A stretch of 45,637 bases of DNA from Phoronis australis (taxonomy: Eukaryota > Phoronida > Phoronidae). Positions 31,191 through 42,225 of the stretch are shown here, one piece after another. The notes under the pieces were generated by a model that was given only the letters and a program-made list of their open reading frames with translations, had not been told where the DNA came from and did not search any database. The position numbers were made by a program, and so were the translations under genes. The first letter of the stretch is position 1. Every line of letters begins with the position of its first letter. The stretch spans positions 1,316 through 46,952 of the forward strand of contig NMRA01001157.1 in NCBI GenBank assembly GCA_002633005.1, in the 5' to 3' direction.

Positions 31191-32690
31191 AAATGATGCG
31201 ACCTTGAGATGGATTTGATGAATGAAACGCAGTTGATATCTCATCGATATTCCTTCTTCGTATTCCTTTAAAATGATACTAACCCCTTTGATGATTTACA
31301 CCAATCCTCGGTCTGCCACCCGCTAAGCAGAACCGGGGTCAGTCGTCCAATTAAAAGTATACCAAACTTGGTTTCGGCCAATTAACAGACACAGTGTACT
31401 AAAAGGACTTTCTTATCAGGAACTCTGAAATAAATAATACTCTCTGTAACGGCTCGACAACCCTCAAAAGTTTTGAGGAAAGTTAGAAAACTGTCGAAGT
31501 CTGCTAAAGGTGAAAGCATGACCTACGTTGTTAGAGAGTTACTCGGCATTTTGGGGGAAAAGACCAACCGCCATAGGCCATAGTGTCCAATTCGTGAGAT
31601 AGTGGGTATTGGAATTTTCAGTTGGTTTCTGCTTTTGTCTTTCAAGATTGGCGCCAATGACGCTTCAGAAGTTGAGAGAACGAGGATTTGTTGAAATCAT
31701 CAAAACTAGTTTTAGAATGTTTTTAAAGGAAGACATCAATTACAAATTCATACACCCCATGTCACAGCTTGGACATTATGGTCCCTGGTGGGTGGTCTTT
31801 TCCCACAGTTGCCGTATAATTCGCAAATAGCAATAGGACACACTTGCTCGTTTAGCTAACTTTGAAAGGAGTTTTCATTTTTTTTCGAAACTTTTGAGGG
31901 TCGCCATGGTTTACGGAGTGTTATTTTGTTTCAGAAAACTGGACGGGAAAGTTATTTCTATTGTCTGTCAATATGTCGAATCTGGGTTTGGTATTCCTTT
32001 AAAAATGCAAGAACGCACTGTCTCATTTTTGACCACGAAATCAATAATACTCGAAGGGTGTTTTCGTGAAACATGTACATATTGTACACTGTAGGTACAC
32101 CACTCAGCGCATCTAATAACCAAAGTGTTGTTTACTTTTTCGTGCAAAAGTATAGAAATTATGTGGGAGTTCCAATTCCAAATATTAGATGTTTTGGGAG
32201 TAGTGGACTTTTGGGGTAGTAAGCCTAGAGAATAGTGGGCTGTTCCAATTTCCAACGATGTAAGTAACAACCAAAAATACAACAAGATGAAAAATATCGT
32301 CAAGTCATTCTCAGACTAAAAAAATCAGTCTGATTATGTAATGTGTTGTATTCACTCATTGAAGTACGCCTGATCTGAAAGTTTGGAGGAAAATAATGCG
32401 AGCACGTTCTCGTTCTAAACCACATAACATATCCGAATTTGAGTTAAATTCTTTACTAGCAAACGTCACGGCATTGTCGCTTCCGTATCATCTCAAGCAC
32501 ATAGCTGAGAGTCATAGTTGTGTGTTCAGATTTCCGTCCCCCTAATTAAGTTGCGTCAAGGGCCTTACCTAAAACGCTACAGTGTCGACCTTTGCAAAAT
32601 ATCAAAGGTCCATTGTTCTAGACATTAGAACCACCCCCTGTGCAATGCTGGCTACGGACCTGTGCATTACTTTATTGTCTGTGCATGGTT
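31190..32690 (+). repeat. Left copy of a long diverged direct repeat flanking the TLDc gene
   Basis: Collinear with 37340-38095. Shared words include gatggatttgatgaatg, ccactcag-gcatctaataaccaaag, gtgggctg-tcc, gaaagtttgg, cgtcacggcat, cccctaattaag-tgcgt and gcaatgctg. The offset is about 6.14 kb at the left edge and 5.40-5.43 kb from about 31970 on, so this copy has about 0.7 kb extra. Part of the extra piece (about 31360-31470) resembles 38318-38420 (cctcgacaaccctcaaaNgttttga). Non-coding; the open frames inside are not conserved. Confidence 0.75.
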
Positions 32691-33519
32691 TCGAATGAGA
32701 AGACAATGCAAGTTTCCTTCAGTATCATAAGTTGTTTCCGTTTGATCAAGGAATAAGGTTTGGGCCAATTTTATGTTGGAAGGTGTTCGAAATCAAAAAT
32801 TTGTTTCTTGTACAGAACACTGTCTCATAGCCTCGTTAAGCGACAGTTTTAGGTATTGTTTTAAGAAACCTTCGATTTTGAATTTTCCTCACGTAACGAG
32901 GTAAAAAGAGATTTTTACGGGAAAAGCTTGTGTAGAAGTGTGGACGAAGACAATTTTTAGTGACATTATAGGCACAAAAGATAATCTTCTGAGAGCAGGT
33001 CACCTTTCAAGACTTCTTATTATCGTAGAGATGAAAAAGTCGTGAAAACCATTACCATAATTTCATTTCCCAATAAATGTACCATTCATAATACACGTAC
33101 ACCTCTCATTAGGTCCACGCCGCCTTACGTGTAGAAAATTCTCATAGCGGCTGCAGGGACCTTTAAGATTCATGTCGCCAGCTAAGCAGGTCAGCCACCT
33201 TTATTAAGATAGGGATCTCATCATAAGGTCACAAAAAGCGGAGAACTCATAAAAATCAGAAACGATCCTGCCAGGCATTGACCGGAGAGCGGACTTTTGT
33301 ACTGAAAAAGGGGGTCCCGCATTTTGGTTACCTTAGAAAATGCCCCTAAATTATTATGTGGGGGCAACATTCTAATGTTACCGAAAAGCTTGACAATGTA
33401 TATTAAAAATGGGTACCACATTTCAGGCTCGAAAATGTATTTTGCTTAGGCCATAATAATAAGAATAATTCTTTTAAGCATGGCATTATGAATTACTCAT
33501 TGTCGGTATAATTAATCGG
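32691..33519. other. 3' flank of the TLDc gene; nothing else recognised
   Basis: The part nearest 33519 is presumably the gene's 3' UTR. Otherwise no gene or repeat was recognised. Confidence 0.4.
33200..33205 (-). terminator. Candidate poly(A) signal of the TLDc gene
   Basis: AATAAA on the minus strand about 315 bases after the stop codon. It is plausible as the cleavage signal, but AT-rich DNA makes chance matches common. Confidence 0.3.
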
Positions 33520-34064
33520 CTATGGGCTAACAGCATAAACCTCGACGTCCGTCCATTTGACATTTTGTCCACAACCAACTGGTCCCCCGAGGTAAGTGAG
33601 ATTTATTTCGGAACAGTAACCATCGCTGGCAAAGTACTTAGAGGCTGCGTTGTAGCTGTAGGATCCAGAGAAGAACCTCAAGTCTCGGTTGAAGCCAAAC
33701 GTCGGCCCGCTGCTGGTTCGAAAATAGAGAGCAAAATCGCTGAGTGTTGACGTCACGTTAAATCGTTTGCTGGCGCAATTCGATTCGCAAATACGAAACA
33801 AAAACGCATCGCTGTCTTTTCCGTAGTTCATAAATGCACTTGATTCCCAGAACCGAGATGCGTAACCCCCATATATCGTGCCGTTCGTAGCTTCTTTACC
33901 TATGGTGACAGTCGGACCCTTGTTGTCGCACAGTTGGTGGAAAGCTGTACCCACCATGCCGTCACGGGTCGCACGGTAGAGCAATTTAAACGTCCTGTTG
34001 GGTAAGTACTGGCGGATTTGCGACACCTGCTGATCGGACAAGAGTGCTGAACACTCGATGGACT
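33520..34064 (-). CDS. Secreted TLDc-domain protein, exon 2 (residues 22-202)
   Basis: Encodes the whole mature protein. Starting just after the acceptor ttcaag|AG (34065/34064), the frame runs to TAG at 33520-33522. TLDc motifs follow in order: FKLLYRATRDG (about residues 47-57), AFHQLCDNKGPTVT (62-75), IYGGYASRFWES (85-96), SDAFLFRI, SGPTFGF, DLRFFSGSYSYNAASKY, and the closing VKWTDVEVYAV. The domain fills the protein, and six Cys in the mature part plus N-x-S/T sites (NRT, NGT, NVT, NLT) suit a secreted, disulfide-bonded glycoprotein. Intracellular TLDc proteins (OXR1, NCOA7) act in oxidative stress resistance and V-ATPase regulation; secreted TLDc proteins occur in invertebrates with no settled role. 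Exon 1 and exon 2 join in phase 1 (G+AG = Glu22). No frame damage is seen. Confidence 0.88.
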
Positions 34065-36565
34065 CTTGAATACAATGCACAGTAATTAAGATGTTCTTCA
34101 ATATACGTACATTGGTATGAAGCTGCTCCTGGCCATGTTCATTTCGTTTCTAATAGCGTTGTTTTACTAGGGCGTTACAAACATTAAGAAAATAAAAGAA
34201 AGCAAATTTCGGCGTTAACAGAAATTTGACCCACTGAGACAAATCTTAAGCCAGCAAATAATTCAAGAGTTACCTAAGAGTGTCTTAGGACCGTAACCAT
34301 AGACTGCATTCAGGTTTGTAACATTTTGGGGGTTGTTATGCGGTACATGTAGGTTCATTCTCTTTATCCTGAACCGTAATATTGCAAAATCTACCGTACA
34401 GGATTTATGGTGCGTTTTTGTAAATTCATGGTAAACTTGTCGATTCTTCGCCAAGGATTCAAGCCAAAGTTATCTGAAACCGAGTTTGTGACGTTCGGTA
34501 TGTCATGCTGACTCAAAGCGTACTTAATGACCAAGGCCCGAGGACTGTTTGCGTGAAAACCACATTGGAGGAGAAATCTCACTGCAGTAGGCGATTAGCA
34601 GAAATTGATCTATGGACTTCCGAGTTAACAATTTTGCGAAGATTGCTGGGATCGATAGCTTGTCGGCTTTCCACCACTATTGTTTTCACAGAAATAAAGG
34701 CGTGTCCACAATGGCGAAAACCCGGGCATCACAGGCCCACCTTAGCTTGTTCGTGTTCTAAATTGTAAAACCAGCATCGAAAATCCCAGATCTTAACACN
34801 CACACACACACACACACACATATATAATATATATTGTGTATGAACTCAAAAACTGCATGTCTGGCGAATGAATTAAATCAATACACCAGATCATGCCATT
34901 TTTGGAAGGAGGGACCAAACGATGAATAAAGATGAGTTTTATCGTCATAAATTTCCCTGTTTCTGTATGCATCTTATAGAACACTGGTCTTTGTTTTTAA
35001 TTAGACCTTCCTTGAATGGAGCACAAAACCACGACACTGCTCGAGTACAGTTTCCTACGTTGTCTCGGATGAAGCCGGAATTGAGATCTCCGTAATGAGA
35101 GATAATTTCGGACTACTAATGCTTGTAAGCAGCTAAAAATTTAATTTAAAGATGCATGAAAGCGAGAAAGTTTGTTAAAATATTTCTTTAAATATTCCCT
35201 GGCGAAAGTACCATCTCTTACTTTCCTGACAGAAAATTTCCAGAAAAAAATCATAAAATTCACGACTTTTGAAATACGCGAGTAGAAAAATCTCTGTGGT
35301 TACCACGGAGTTTCTAATCTCCTTCTCACTTATCATAAATGGGCGCATGCGCTCACAATCAGTTGCTTGAAGTCGCTTGAGGACAAAGGTCACGTTTTCC
35401 ATATAAGAGAAATGTGCTACGTCTGTGTTTAGACATACCAAATAAGGAGACGTGCCTTGCTTTGTGGGAGAAAAATCGACGAAGTGGTGAGCAGTTTACA
35501 GCTCGTTTTTTAAAATTTGAAAATAACAGAAAATGTTTTCGTAACAACAAAATTAATAATCTTTACAAACAAGCCCTAAAAATACCTGGTGAGCAGGACG
35601 AATTCTGTTTCAGTGACACGAAACGTATTTCGTTATTGCGAATTAGTCTGTTTATCACGTTCTAGACCTCTTTAAAGCACACTGAAGTAGCACATGTACT
35701 TAACTCCCATACAATACATTGACAACTGTTTGTGGCCTTATTTGTGAGGGTTCAACAGCTCTTGAATTATCTCCAAAGCATAGCAATGAGTGAGTTGCAA
35801 GGTGTCACGTTCGTGTAGAAAAATGATTATTAAAAATAAAAATTTGGGATTACTTGTGCTAAAATTAGGAGCAAGCTGTCACAGCTGTCGTAAAATTAGT
35901 TGAAGCCTTTTTTCAAGTTTTTGAAAGTTCAGGGGTGCGAATAATTGACGACGACTTTGTGCAAGTAAGTTTCAACAGGGGCAAGAAGCTAAGGATTCGC
36001 AGGTTTGTTGCACCGAAGGATCAGAAATATAATGTCGTTTCGTAGTCACGTAAATGTACCCGACATGGATCAGTCTCTTACATTTTGACCCTTTCAACAT
36101 TTTTCGTGAATTCGCAGCGTCTTGCGAATTCACGAAAAATGTCTAACCAATTCACAAATAATCTCCCCATTACATCGCCGCAGCTTTTTAGCAAAACATC
36201 TGTTTGATTATGCTGCTCTTACGTGTGAAACTCATACAGTATTCATTATGACATACAAACTTAATATCACAACGCTCTTAAGGTTTCAATGCGAGATTGA
36301 GACACATGCAATGACTAAATGCACAAGCCACAGCTTTGGTTGAATAGCTTCATGATTAAAAGTTGAAAGTCCTATTCTAAAAACGTTCTGTCAATTTTAT
36401 AAATTTGCGTTCAAAGTACTAGTATGTGCATGTACATGTATGGGTGACGTTTATTTGCCCTTTATAGAAAATATAAAGTCCAGGATTTTGCCAAGGCGCC
36501 CAGGTGCATTCCTTTGCCGTGGAATCCACGACTGCTCAACTTTTAAACGAATAACAACGACATAC
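34065..36565 (-). other. Intron of the TLDc gene (2501 bp)
   Basis: Begins GTATG at 36565 and ends TTCAAG at 34065, with compatible phase 1 on both sides. Contains a CA/TA microsatellite with an assembly gap base (N at 34800) and several short open frames (for example 35414-35665 and 35175-35441) that have no domain and that I regard as intron sequence. Confidence 0.8.
34797..34836. repeat. CA/TA microsatellite with an ambiguous base
   Basis: An (AC)n run of about 20 bases followed by TATATAATATATAT. The N at 34800 sits at its edge, so repeat length is uncertain in the assembly. Confidence 0.9.
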
Positions 36566-36629
36566 CTTGAGCATAAGCGACCATCGCAAGAAGACTCACG
36601 ATGAAGCACCAGTATGGAAGATTCTTCAT
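36566..36629 (-). CDS. Secreted TLDc-domain protein, exon 1 (signal peptide)
   Basis: ATG at 36629 opens MKNLPYWCFIVSLLAMVAYA, a clear signal peptide: basic start, hydrophobic core, small residues before a likely cleavage near residue 20. The exon ends with Gln21 plus one base at AAG|GTATG (36566/36565). This phase-1 donor fits the phase-1 acceptor at 34065/34064, and the joined frame is 609 nt, exactly 203 codons including the stop. The neighbouring start context (caccATGAAG) is good, and a TATA box lies about 105 bases upstream, as expected for a short 5' UTR. Confidence 0.85.
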
Positions 36630-36734
36630 GATGGTGAACTCGTCAAGTGTTTTTCCAAAGTTACGGAGAATATGGTGGTTCCTTGCTACTGAATAGGAGA
36701 AAGCACATAATACGAGAACGATTTGGTGAACGTT

Positions 36735-36742
36735 TATTTATA
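36735..36742 (-). promoter_or_regulatory. TATA box of the TLDc gene
   Basis: TATAAATA on the minus strand, 106-113 bases before the ATG at 36629. A start about 30 bases downstream would give a 5' UTR of about 75 bases with no upstream ATG in the last stretch. Confidence 0.6.
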
Positions 36743-37224
36743 CAGGAGTGTTGGCAATTGATGGGTCAAGACCCTTCACTGTCACAGAAGGGGCGGTATC
36801 TTTAAGATGGATACAGGGTACCGCGAATAGTAGTAATCTTCAATGTATCAAAGGTGTACAGTTGTATGTCAGAGAGAATTGATAGTGGGTACCAAATGGT
36901 TACACGATGTCAGAAGAGTATTTGCCTTCCAGACGAACTCGAGCAAAACGGCGAATATAGCGCGAAGTACCAGATGAGTATTCAAACTATCAAATGTATA
37001 ACGTAAAGCAGTACATGTAGTCAGATGGGTCCACGTAATCGCCAACTGGGCTATAACAATACTGAGACCACAGATTCCTAGTAGGCTGCGTGGGCACACC
37101 TGCTGGAGTGTGGTTACATTAATTTACTATGTCAGTTGTGGACAGGTTGGGTGAGGAGTGAATAATATTCCTACTCCATAATCTTTTTAAAATGCCAGTA
37201 CAGTGTACATGTAGTACGTACTCA
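36743..37224. other. Upstream flank of the TLDc gene
   Basis: Non-coding by eye. Contains tacatgta words near 37014 and 37205. No further promoter motif is recognised. Confidence 0.4.
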
Positions 37225-38095
37225 TTTTTGGGTGTTCGTAAGATATGCGGGCAATGTCGCGAGGACATGAAATCCAAAGACAAATTGCTTTAGTACCTGG
37301 GCGGCGTTGTTTTCGGTATAGGTGTACCGCGGTTAAATGATGCTATCTTGACATGGATTTGATGAATGTATCGTGGTTGATAATTTATCAATACATTCTT
37401 TTAAAAATGCAAGGACGAACTCATTTTTCGGTTTTGTAAGACACGCAGGCAATTTCCAACAAAGTGCTTGTATCCTGGAGTCGCTTTCGGTATAGGAACA
37501 CCACTCAGTGCATCTAATAACCAAAGTAATTCATTTACGTCTGCATGTAAAAGTTTAAAATTACAGCTGTGTTCAAAATTTGATATTTTTGGAGAATCAA
37601 AACTTCTTAGAAGTGAAACTTCAAAGTAGTGAACCTTCAAGGTAGTGAACCTTCGAAATAGTGGGCTGCTCCCACTTCCAACGACATAAGGAGCTTAAGT
37701 GACACGTAAAATATAACCAGATAAAAGATTCTCCGACTGAATTCCGCCCCAGTAAATGCATGTATGTAATGAGTTGTAACCACTAATTTAAGCACGCCTG
37801 GTTTGAAAGTTTGGTAGGATGTAACGCGAGAACTTGAGTCCCGTTCTTTGCGAGCAACTGTCACGGCATCTTCATTTCTGATACCACGAATTCCATCTCA
37901 TCTCAGAAACATACACTGTACATGTATAATGTAGAACTAAAAGTCATCGTTCTGTACACAAGTTTCCCTTCCCCTAATTAAGCTGCGTTATCGGCCTTAC
38001 CAAAAACTCTTCAGTGTCAACGTTTGCAAAGTCCGCCTTTCTGGAAAATCGAACCAACCCACACGCAATGCTGACCACGTGCCTGGTCAGCCGAG
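37225..38095 (+). repeat. Right copy of the long direct repeat, with an internal partial duplication
   Basis: Pairs with 31190-32690. Inside it, catttttgggtgttcgtaaga (37224) and catttttcggttttgtaaga (37424), and ttttcggtatagg (about 37312 and 37484), repeat at a spacing of roughly 170-200 bp, a partial internal duplication. No coding potential was recognised. Confidence 0.7.
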
Positions 38096-38332
38096 TCGAA
38101 CCTACGGTCGGCAGTTGGGTCGACAAACTGGTCGCCTAACTTCACAACCGATTCGGATTATGCGTATCCTTTCCGTTGGCAATTACCATTTTATGATTTA
38201 AAGGATAAAACTGGACAAAAATGGTATAAAATATTTGTTGTTCGTTCTTCCTTGACCACTTTTCTCTTAAACACGCAGTTTTTCAACTTTCTCTCGACTA
38301 TTTAAAAGGATAGCAAACCCGGGTTTGACCTA

Positions 38333-38700
38333 TTAACAGATATTAAAAGCGATTTTCCTCTCCAGTTCTCTGCACAAAGTAATGCTCTGCAAACCTCGAC
38401 AACCCTCAAACGTTTTGACATGCCCGATGAGCTTTCGTCTACCATGGGCGGAGGATTTCGTCAGAATTACACGGACTTCTTGGCACATGCAGCTTTGGAC
38501 CCTGTCATAGATATGTGTCAACTCAATGCCAGTGTCCCAGTCTATGGTGGGGTTACCACGCTTGATCTGAATAGCTTCACTGATTTTTGCGGGATTATCT
38601 GTATTGTCAGTATCAATAATATTCGCAATCTCGTAGTCAATCTCATGGAGTCGAAACTTCGAGCATGCTCTGCATTTGCCAACGGTAGAGAGCCAATGTT
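38333..38700 (-). pseudogene. GIY-YIG endonuclease tail of a Penelope-like/LINE retroelement, copy A
   Basis: Read leftward from about 38690: HEIDYEIANIIDTDN, then SEAIQIKRGNPTIDWD and GIELTHIYD. This is the usual end of the GIY-YIG domain carried by Penelope-like and some LINE reverse transcriptases (a-IID-e....EAI-IKR..P-iNRD-G-EL--iYD). The frame stays open to 38333 through a short basic tail. The N-terminal GIY-YIG half is missing or unrecognisable, because the sequence to the right (38700-38810) is open in another frame (NIGSLPLANAEHARSF) with no clear match. Endonuclease remnants like this mark truncated retroelement ends. Confidence 0.65.
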
Positions 38701-38894
38701 TTTCAGCTTTTTGTGTTCGCCGTGGGTATCCCGATTGAACCCTGCAACATCACTCGGCTTGTAAAATCCTGGGTCAGATTGAAAGTAGGGATAGCGTTTT
38801 GCCATTGCGTTACATTACAGTCAGGGTGTTTCAGAGCATTTAGGCAGTATTTACAAGAAACACATTATCGTGAAAGCCTTTCTGGCGTATAACA

Positions 38895-39245
38895 CTCTCC
38901 GCAGTCTGTTGGTCACACTCAAGGATAGGCCCTACTACACACCAAGAGTGTGAGTGGCGTAGTGTATCAGGTTGGTTGTGGTGCTCTGATGCATCCTACC
39001 TTGACGAGTCTGGACGACAACTGAGGACTCGCATCGACGAACACTAACAAGCTGTAAGAATTTCCTCTCCCCAGTATAACATTCTGGCATTCTCACAGTT
39101 TTGACCATAAGATTGAACGGTAGTCTGTGAATATTATTGACAGTAATCCCCCAAAAAACAGAGAAGCTGTCCCGATCAAGCGTGGTAACCCTAATATAAA
39201 CAGGGATGTTAGCACTGAGTTGACATCTCTACGATCGGGGTGATG
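38895..39245 (+). pseudogene. GIY-YIG endonuclease tail of a Penelope-like/LINE retroelement, copy B
   Basis: On the plus strand: TLRSLLVTLKDRP (about 38895), SGVVYQVGCG (about 38950), RTRIDEH in a shifted frame (about 39028), then FDHKIER, a TAG where Trp is usual, and SVNIIDSNPPKNREAVPIKR and INRDVSTELTSLRSG up to a TGA at about 39241. The order VVYxVxC, RTRIxEH, H-I, IID, EAxxIKR, INRD is that of the GIY-YIG domain. At least two frame changes and one stop make it dead. It shares gatcaagcgtggtaacc with copy A, which lies head to head on the opposite strand. Confidence 0.72.
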
Positions 39246-40084
39246 ACTGTCAAAGTTATGGACATGCATAAAACCCGTACGTTGCAGGTGACCTAAACTT
39301 GGCGGGAGCGTTTCGGCAAACCTTTTGAAGCTACAGGATAAAACACTTAACCCTGATAAAACACTGATCACTGATACATCATAGTGGCTACCAATTGTGT
39401 TTGTTGTGTACATTGTTTTTCTTCTTTTCACTTTTACAGCCAACGGTAGCTATAAAAACGATTGAAAATACAATTTTGTAAATAATTGATTAAAATCTCG
39501 ATTACTGGTTCAACACTTCATTTTAATTTTAGAAAAATGAGGGCAAAGATTTCATTATGCGTATTTACTATGCCAGTCCAAAAGACACTGAAGTTTTCTG
39601 CCTACGAACACTGGTGCTCTATGTTCCCCATGTCTCCGGTCCAACATCATTTGAAGATTTTTTTATTGCTACACAAATAAATACAGATATTTATCCCATC
39701 AAACGAGCCATTATACTCGGGCTCTTAACTATAAAACAAAATGAATGACAAAAGTAAAGAAAACAAATCATATCATAATAAAGGATAACATATTTACAAC
39801 AAAAAATATGCAAGAACATAAATAAAACAAAAACCTCAACGTTTATACTAATTCTAATGTTATGACATTTAAAAATAAAATCACAAAGACTTCTAATCAA
39901 TAGAGCTTTACAGTCGTTATTTAAATTGCGACAACTATTTGAAGATAAGCGTACAGTACAGTGCTGATCGAAAAGTAGCTTCCTTTTGAACGCGCTTCAG
40001 CCTCAGTCAGGCCTCGTGTGATCATCAACCGGAGTGACGTCAGGCTTCGCCTGGGCGCGGTCCGAACTCGGTTGGGTTGAGGCT
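39246..40084. other. No gene seen
   Basis: Probably begins with the 3' flank of the GIY-YIG element. Beyond that it is AT-rich without a recognised gene. Confidence 0.4.
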
Positions 40085-40500
40085 CAGCCAAAGAATCAAG
40101 GTACCTAAACTACACGGACTCATATACACGGTAACAGACGCATGAACACGACTCACGTGCCTGCAAACACCGTTCACTGACTCACAGACACAGGAAGAAC
40201 TCACAAAACACGATCCATTCACCCAAATACATGGGACATGGACTCACATTCACGAAGAAACACGGTTAACGGACCGCCAAACACGGGTCACGGACTCATG
40301 AGTCATCGGCTACCTGGGTCAGCTGACATCTACATTTTGTCCGTAAACCGTGTTTAGCGGTCCGTTAACCGTCTTTCTTCGTGGATGTGAGTCCGTGTCC
40401 CGTGCATTTGGGTGAATGGATCGTGTTTTGTGAGTCCGTTCCCGTATTTGTGAATCAGTTAAGCGTGTAGTTTAGGTACATTGAGAATGGCCTAGGCTGG
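40085..40500. repeat. Foldback (large imperfect inverted repeat)
   Basis: The left arm 40085-40295 is the reverse complement of the right arm 40339-40500 over ggtacctaaactacacg, ctcacaaaacacgatccattc, acccaaat, gactcacat-cacgaagaaa, cggttaacggaccgc and aaacac. The loop is about 43 bp. The left arm has about 50 bp extra. Both arms are rich in the word cacggactca/tgagtccgtg. The structure fits a foldback MITE or an inverted duplication; no target duplication was found. Confidence 0.8.
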
Positions 40501-40849
40501 ACCGCGGATGGACTGCGGTTATTAAGTCATTTAGTGTCCGGGGGGTTACTCCTGTATATGCTACCACTGACCGCTGAACCAGAACTCATGGCTTGATTTC
40601 CTGGCAGGTTTTTGTCAAGGTTGTGCTTTTATGTCGAATATGTTATTTAATTACATTGAATGCAAGGATTTTAGGGGAAAAATTAAATAAGACGTGGTAT
40701 TTGACGACAGGGAGGGTCGCAAAACTGATGGCGAAATGGTGAGGGACAGACTGCAAGTGGCATGAGTACCGAACCTTACTATTCGAATGGCAATGGGGGA
40801 GCAACAACTGCAATTGGTAGGAATCCGTGTAATGCTCTTCGGAGTCTGT

Positions 40850-41060
40850 GGTCACAATTGACCAATCGCAAGCTCCGCCCCCTTGCGTAATGTCGACAAA
40901 CAATTTACCCGGCAACGCGTGGTTTGTCTGGTAAAATGGCGGCTTGGAAATAAAGGTGTGTCAAGAATGCTGCGTTCTGATTGGTCAGTTAAGTTGTCAC
41001 TCATAATCCTGGTGATAGGTCAATTGACCTATCGCAAGCTCCGCCCCTATGCGAAAAGTC
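40850..41060. repeat. Promoter-like dispersed repeat: CCAAT, GC-box and ATGGCGG motifs (two partial copies)
   Basis: caattgaccaatcgcaagctccgcccccttgcg (40854 on) is repeated as caattgacctatcgcaagctccgcccctatgcg (41021 on). Between them, gtggtttgtctggtaaaatggcggcttgg (40919 on) and tctgattggtcag (40976) recur near 42110-42185. The motifs look like CCAAT, Sp1 and YY1 (AAAATGGCGGC) sites, but the repetition suggests a mobile or duplicated element rather than a dedicated gene promoter. Confidence 0.55.
41014..41033. promoter_or_regulatory. Perfect 20-bp palindrome with nuclear-receptor half sites
   Basis: GATAGGTCAATTGACCTATC is an exact palindrome. It contains AGGTCA and TGACCT separated by two bases, an inverted nuclear-receptor type site (IR2). 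It lies inside the dispersed repeat; the related copy near 42210 keeps only the left half (gataggtcaatta). Confidence 0.5.
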
Positions 41061-42095
41061 ACGTGATACCCGACATTCGAACGAGAAGTTAGAGGCAAAT
41101 ACACTGTCGCTAAACGACGTTCCTGGTGGAATCGATGAGTGTTTTTGCACTATTTGAAAACGTGTCGACAGAGATAAGAGGCTATGCTTTTCAACAGTGA
41201 ATCGTACGTTCATGATATGGGAATTTGTAAAGGTGACGATGAAAAAATAAGTGCTCGAGGAGCCAGAGAAAATCCGAAGGACCCCTCGGTCTCGGGGCTA
41301 CCTTCACCAGACAAATGACAAGGTCACTGATACGATATGTTCATGTAAAGCTGGGTATGTACCTTAAAGTCAAATTATCTGTACGATTCCATGTATTTTA
41401 TGATCTTTCGAATAATATCAGTGAAGATTAACCGATATTTTTATTCTGTCGTCTGCTAAATTTCGCCAAATGAAAAGTAGGTCACAACTGGTGGGACTCC
41501 TGGAGTAAAGTAGGTCATAGATTACAGACAACACATGCACTATAGTCTCTGACTAGATCGACTCGATAGCTTTTCTAATCACGTCACGAAATATTTTGAT
41601 AAAAAAATTCAGGTTCATAGCTCAGGTACACACTTATCTCGTCCTGGGCAAACAGTTAGGTCCGGTAGCCTAGGTCTAGGGCTGAGGCTAAGTAAAATTA
41701 ATGTCTGGAATTCAGTGGCGGATCTAGGATACAACAGGATACAACATATGTTGCCTCGTGGAATTGGGCAAAGTGCGATTGTATGTGCACAGGCGGCCCG
41801 AAAGTTGCAGGGGCCAGGGATGTAGACCGTTGGACCTTCTGTTCAGAAAATCTATCGGTGGACTAAAAAAAACAGGAACACGATTCCGCCGCGATCTANC
41901 TGCTCGTGTGGCCGTACAGTTTGATCCATAGTTTACGCTTCTCAACATCATTTTTTCGGCTTATTACATGCCAAAAAATGACGGGATATTGTTCTGGAGC
42001 AGCATAACGGCTGTCGGGGCTACACACGTCATATCAACACCGTTTCCCCATTCTTAGCGGACAATTTCTTGAGCTACAGACTAAAGTAAGTTTTA
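41061..42095. other. No gene seen
   Basis: Holds a CAGTGGCGGATCTAGGAT word at 41713, like the end of the 23433 MITE but with no matching right end, and an assembly gap base (N at 41899). No coding region was recognised. Confidence 0.4.
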
Positions 42096-42225
42096 CTCAA
42101 CTGCGTGTGGTTTGTCGGGTAAAATGGCGGTTTGGAAACGCAGAGGAAGGTGTGCCAAGAATTCTGTGTTCTGATTGGACAATTAAGCCGTCCGTCATAA
42201 TCCTGGCGATAGGTCAATTAGTGTG
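42096..42225. repeat. Third partial copy of the promoter-like dispersed repeat
   Basis: ctgcgtgtggtttgtcgggtaaaatggcggtttgg, aaggtgtgccaagaat, gttctgattgga, cataatcctggcgataggtcaatta: collinear with about 40910-41025. The two copies are in the same orientation, about 1.19 kb apart. Confidence 0.75.

Noticed and set aside
35175-35665. Open frames inside the TLDc intron
   Set aside because: No domain. The exon 1-exon 2 join is already exact in phase, so no further exon is needed.
38542-38805. 87-residue minus-strand frame as a separate gene
   Set aside because: The recognisable GIY-YIG tail lies in another frame of the same strand; this one is largely its shadow.
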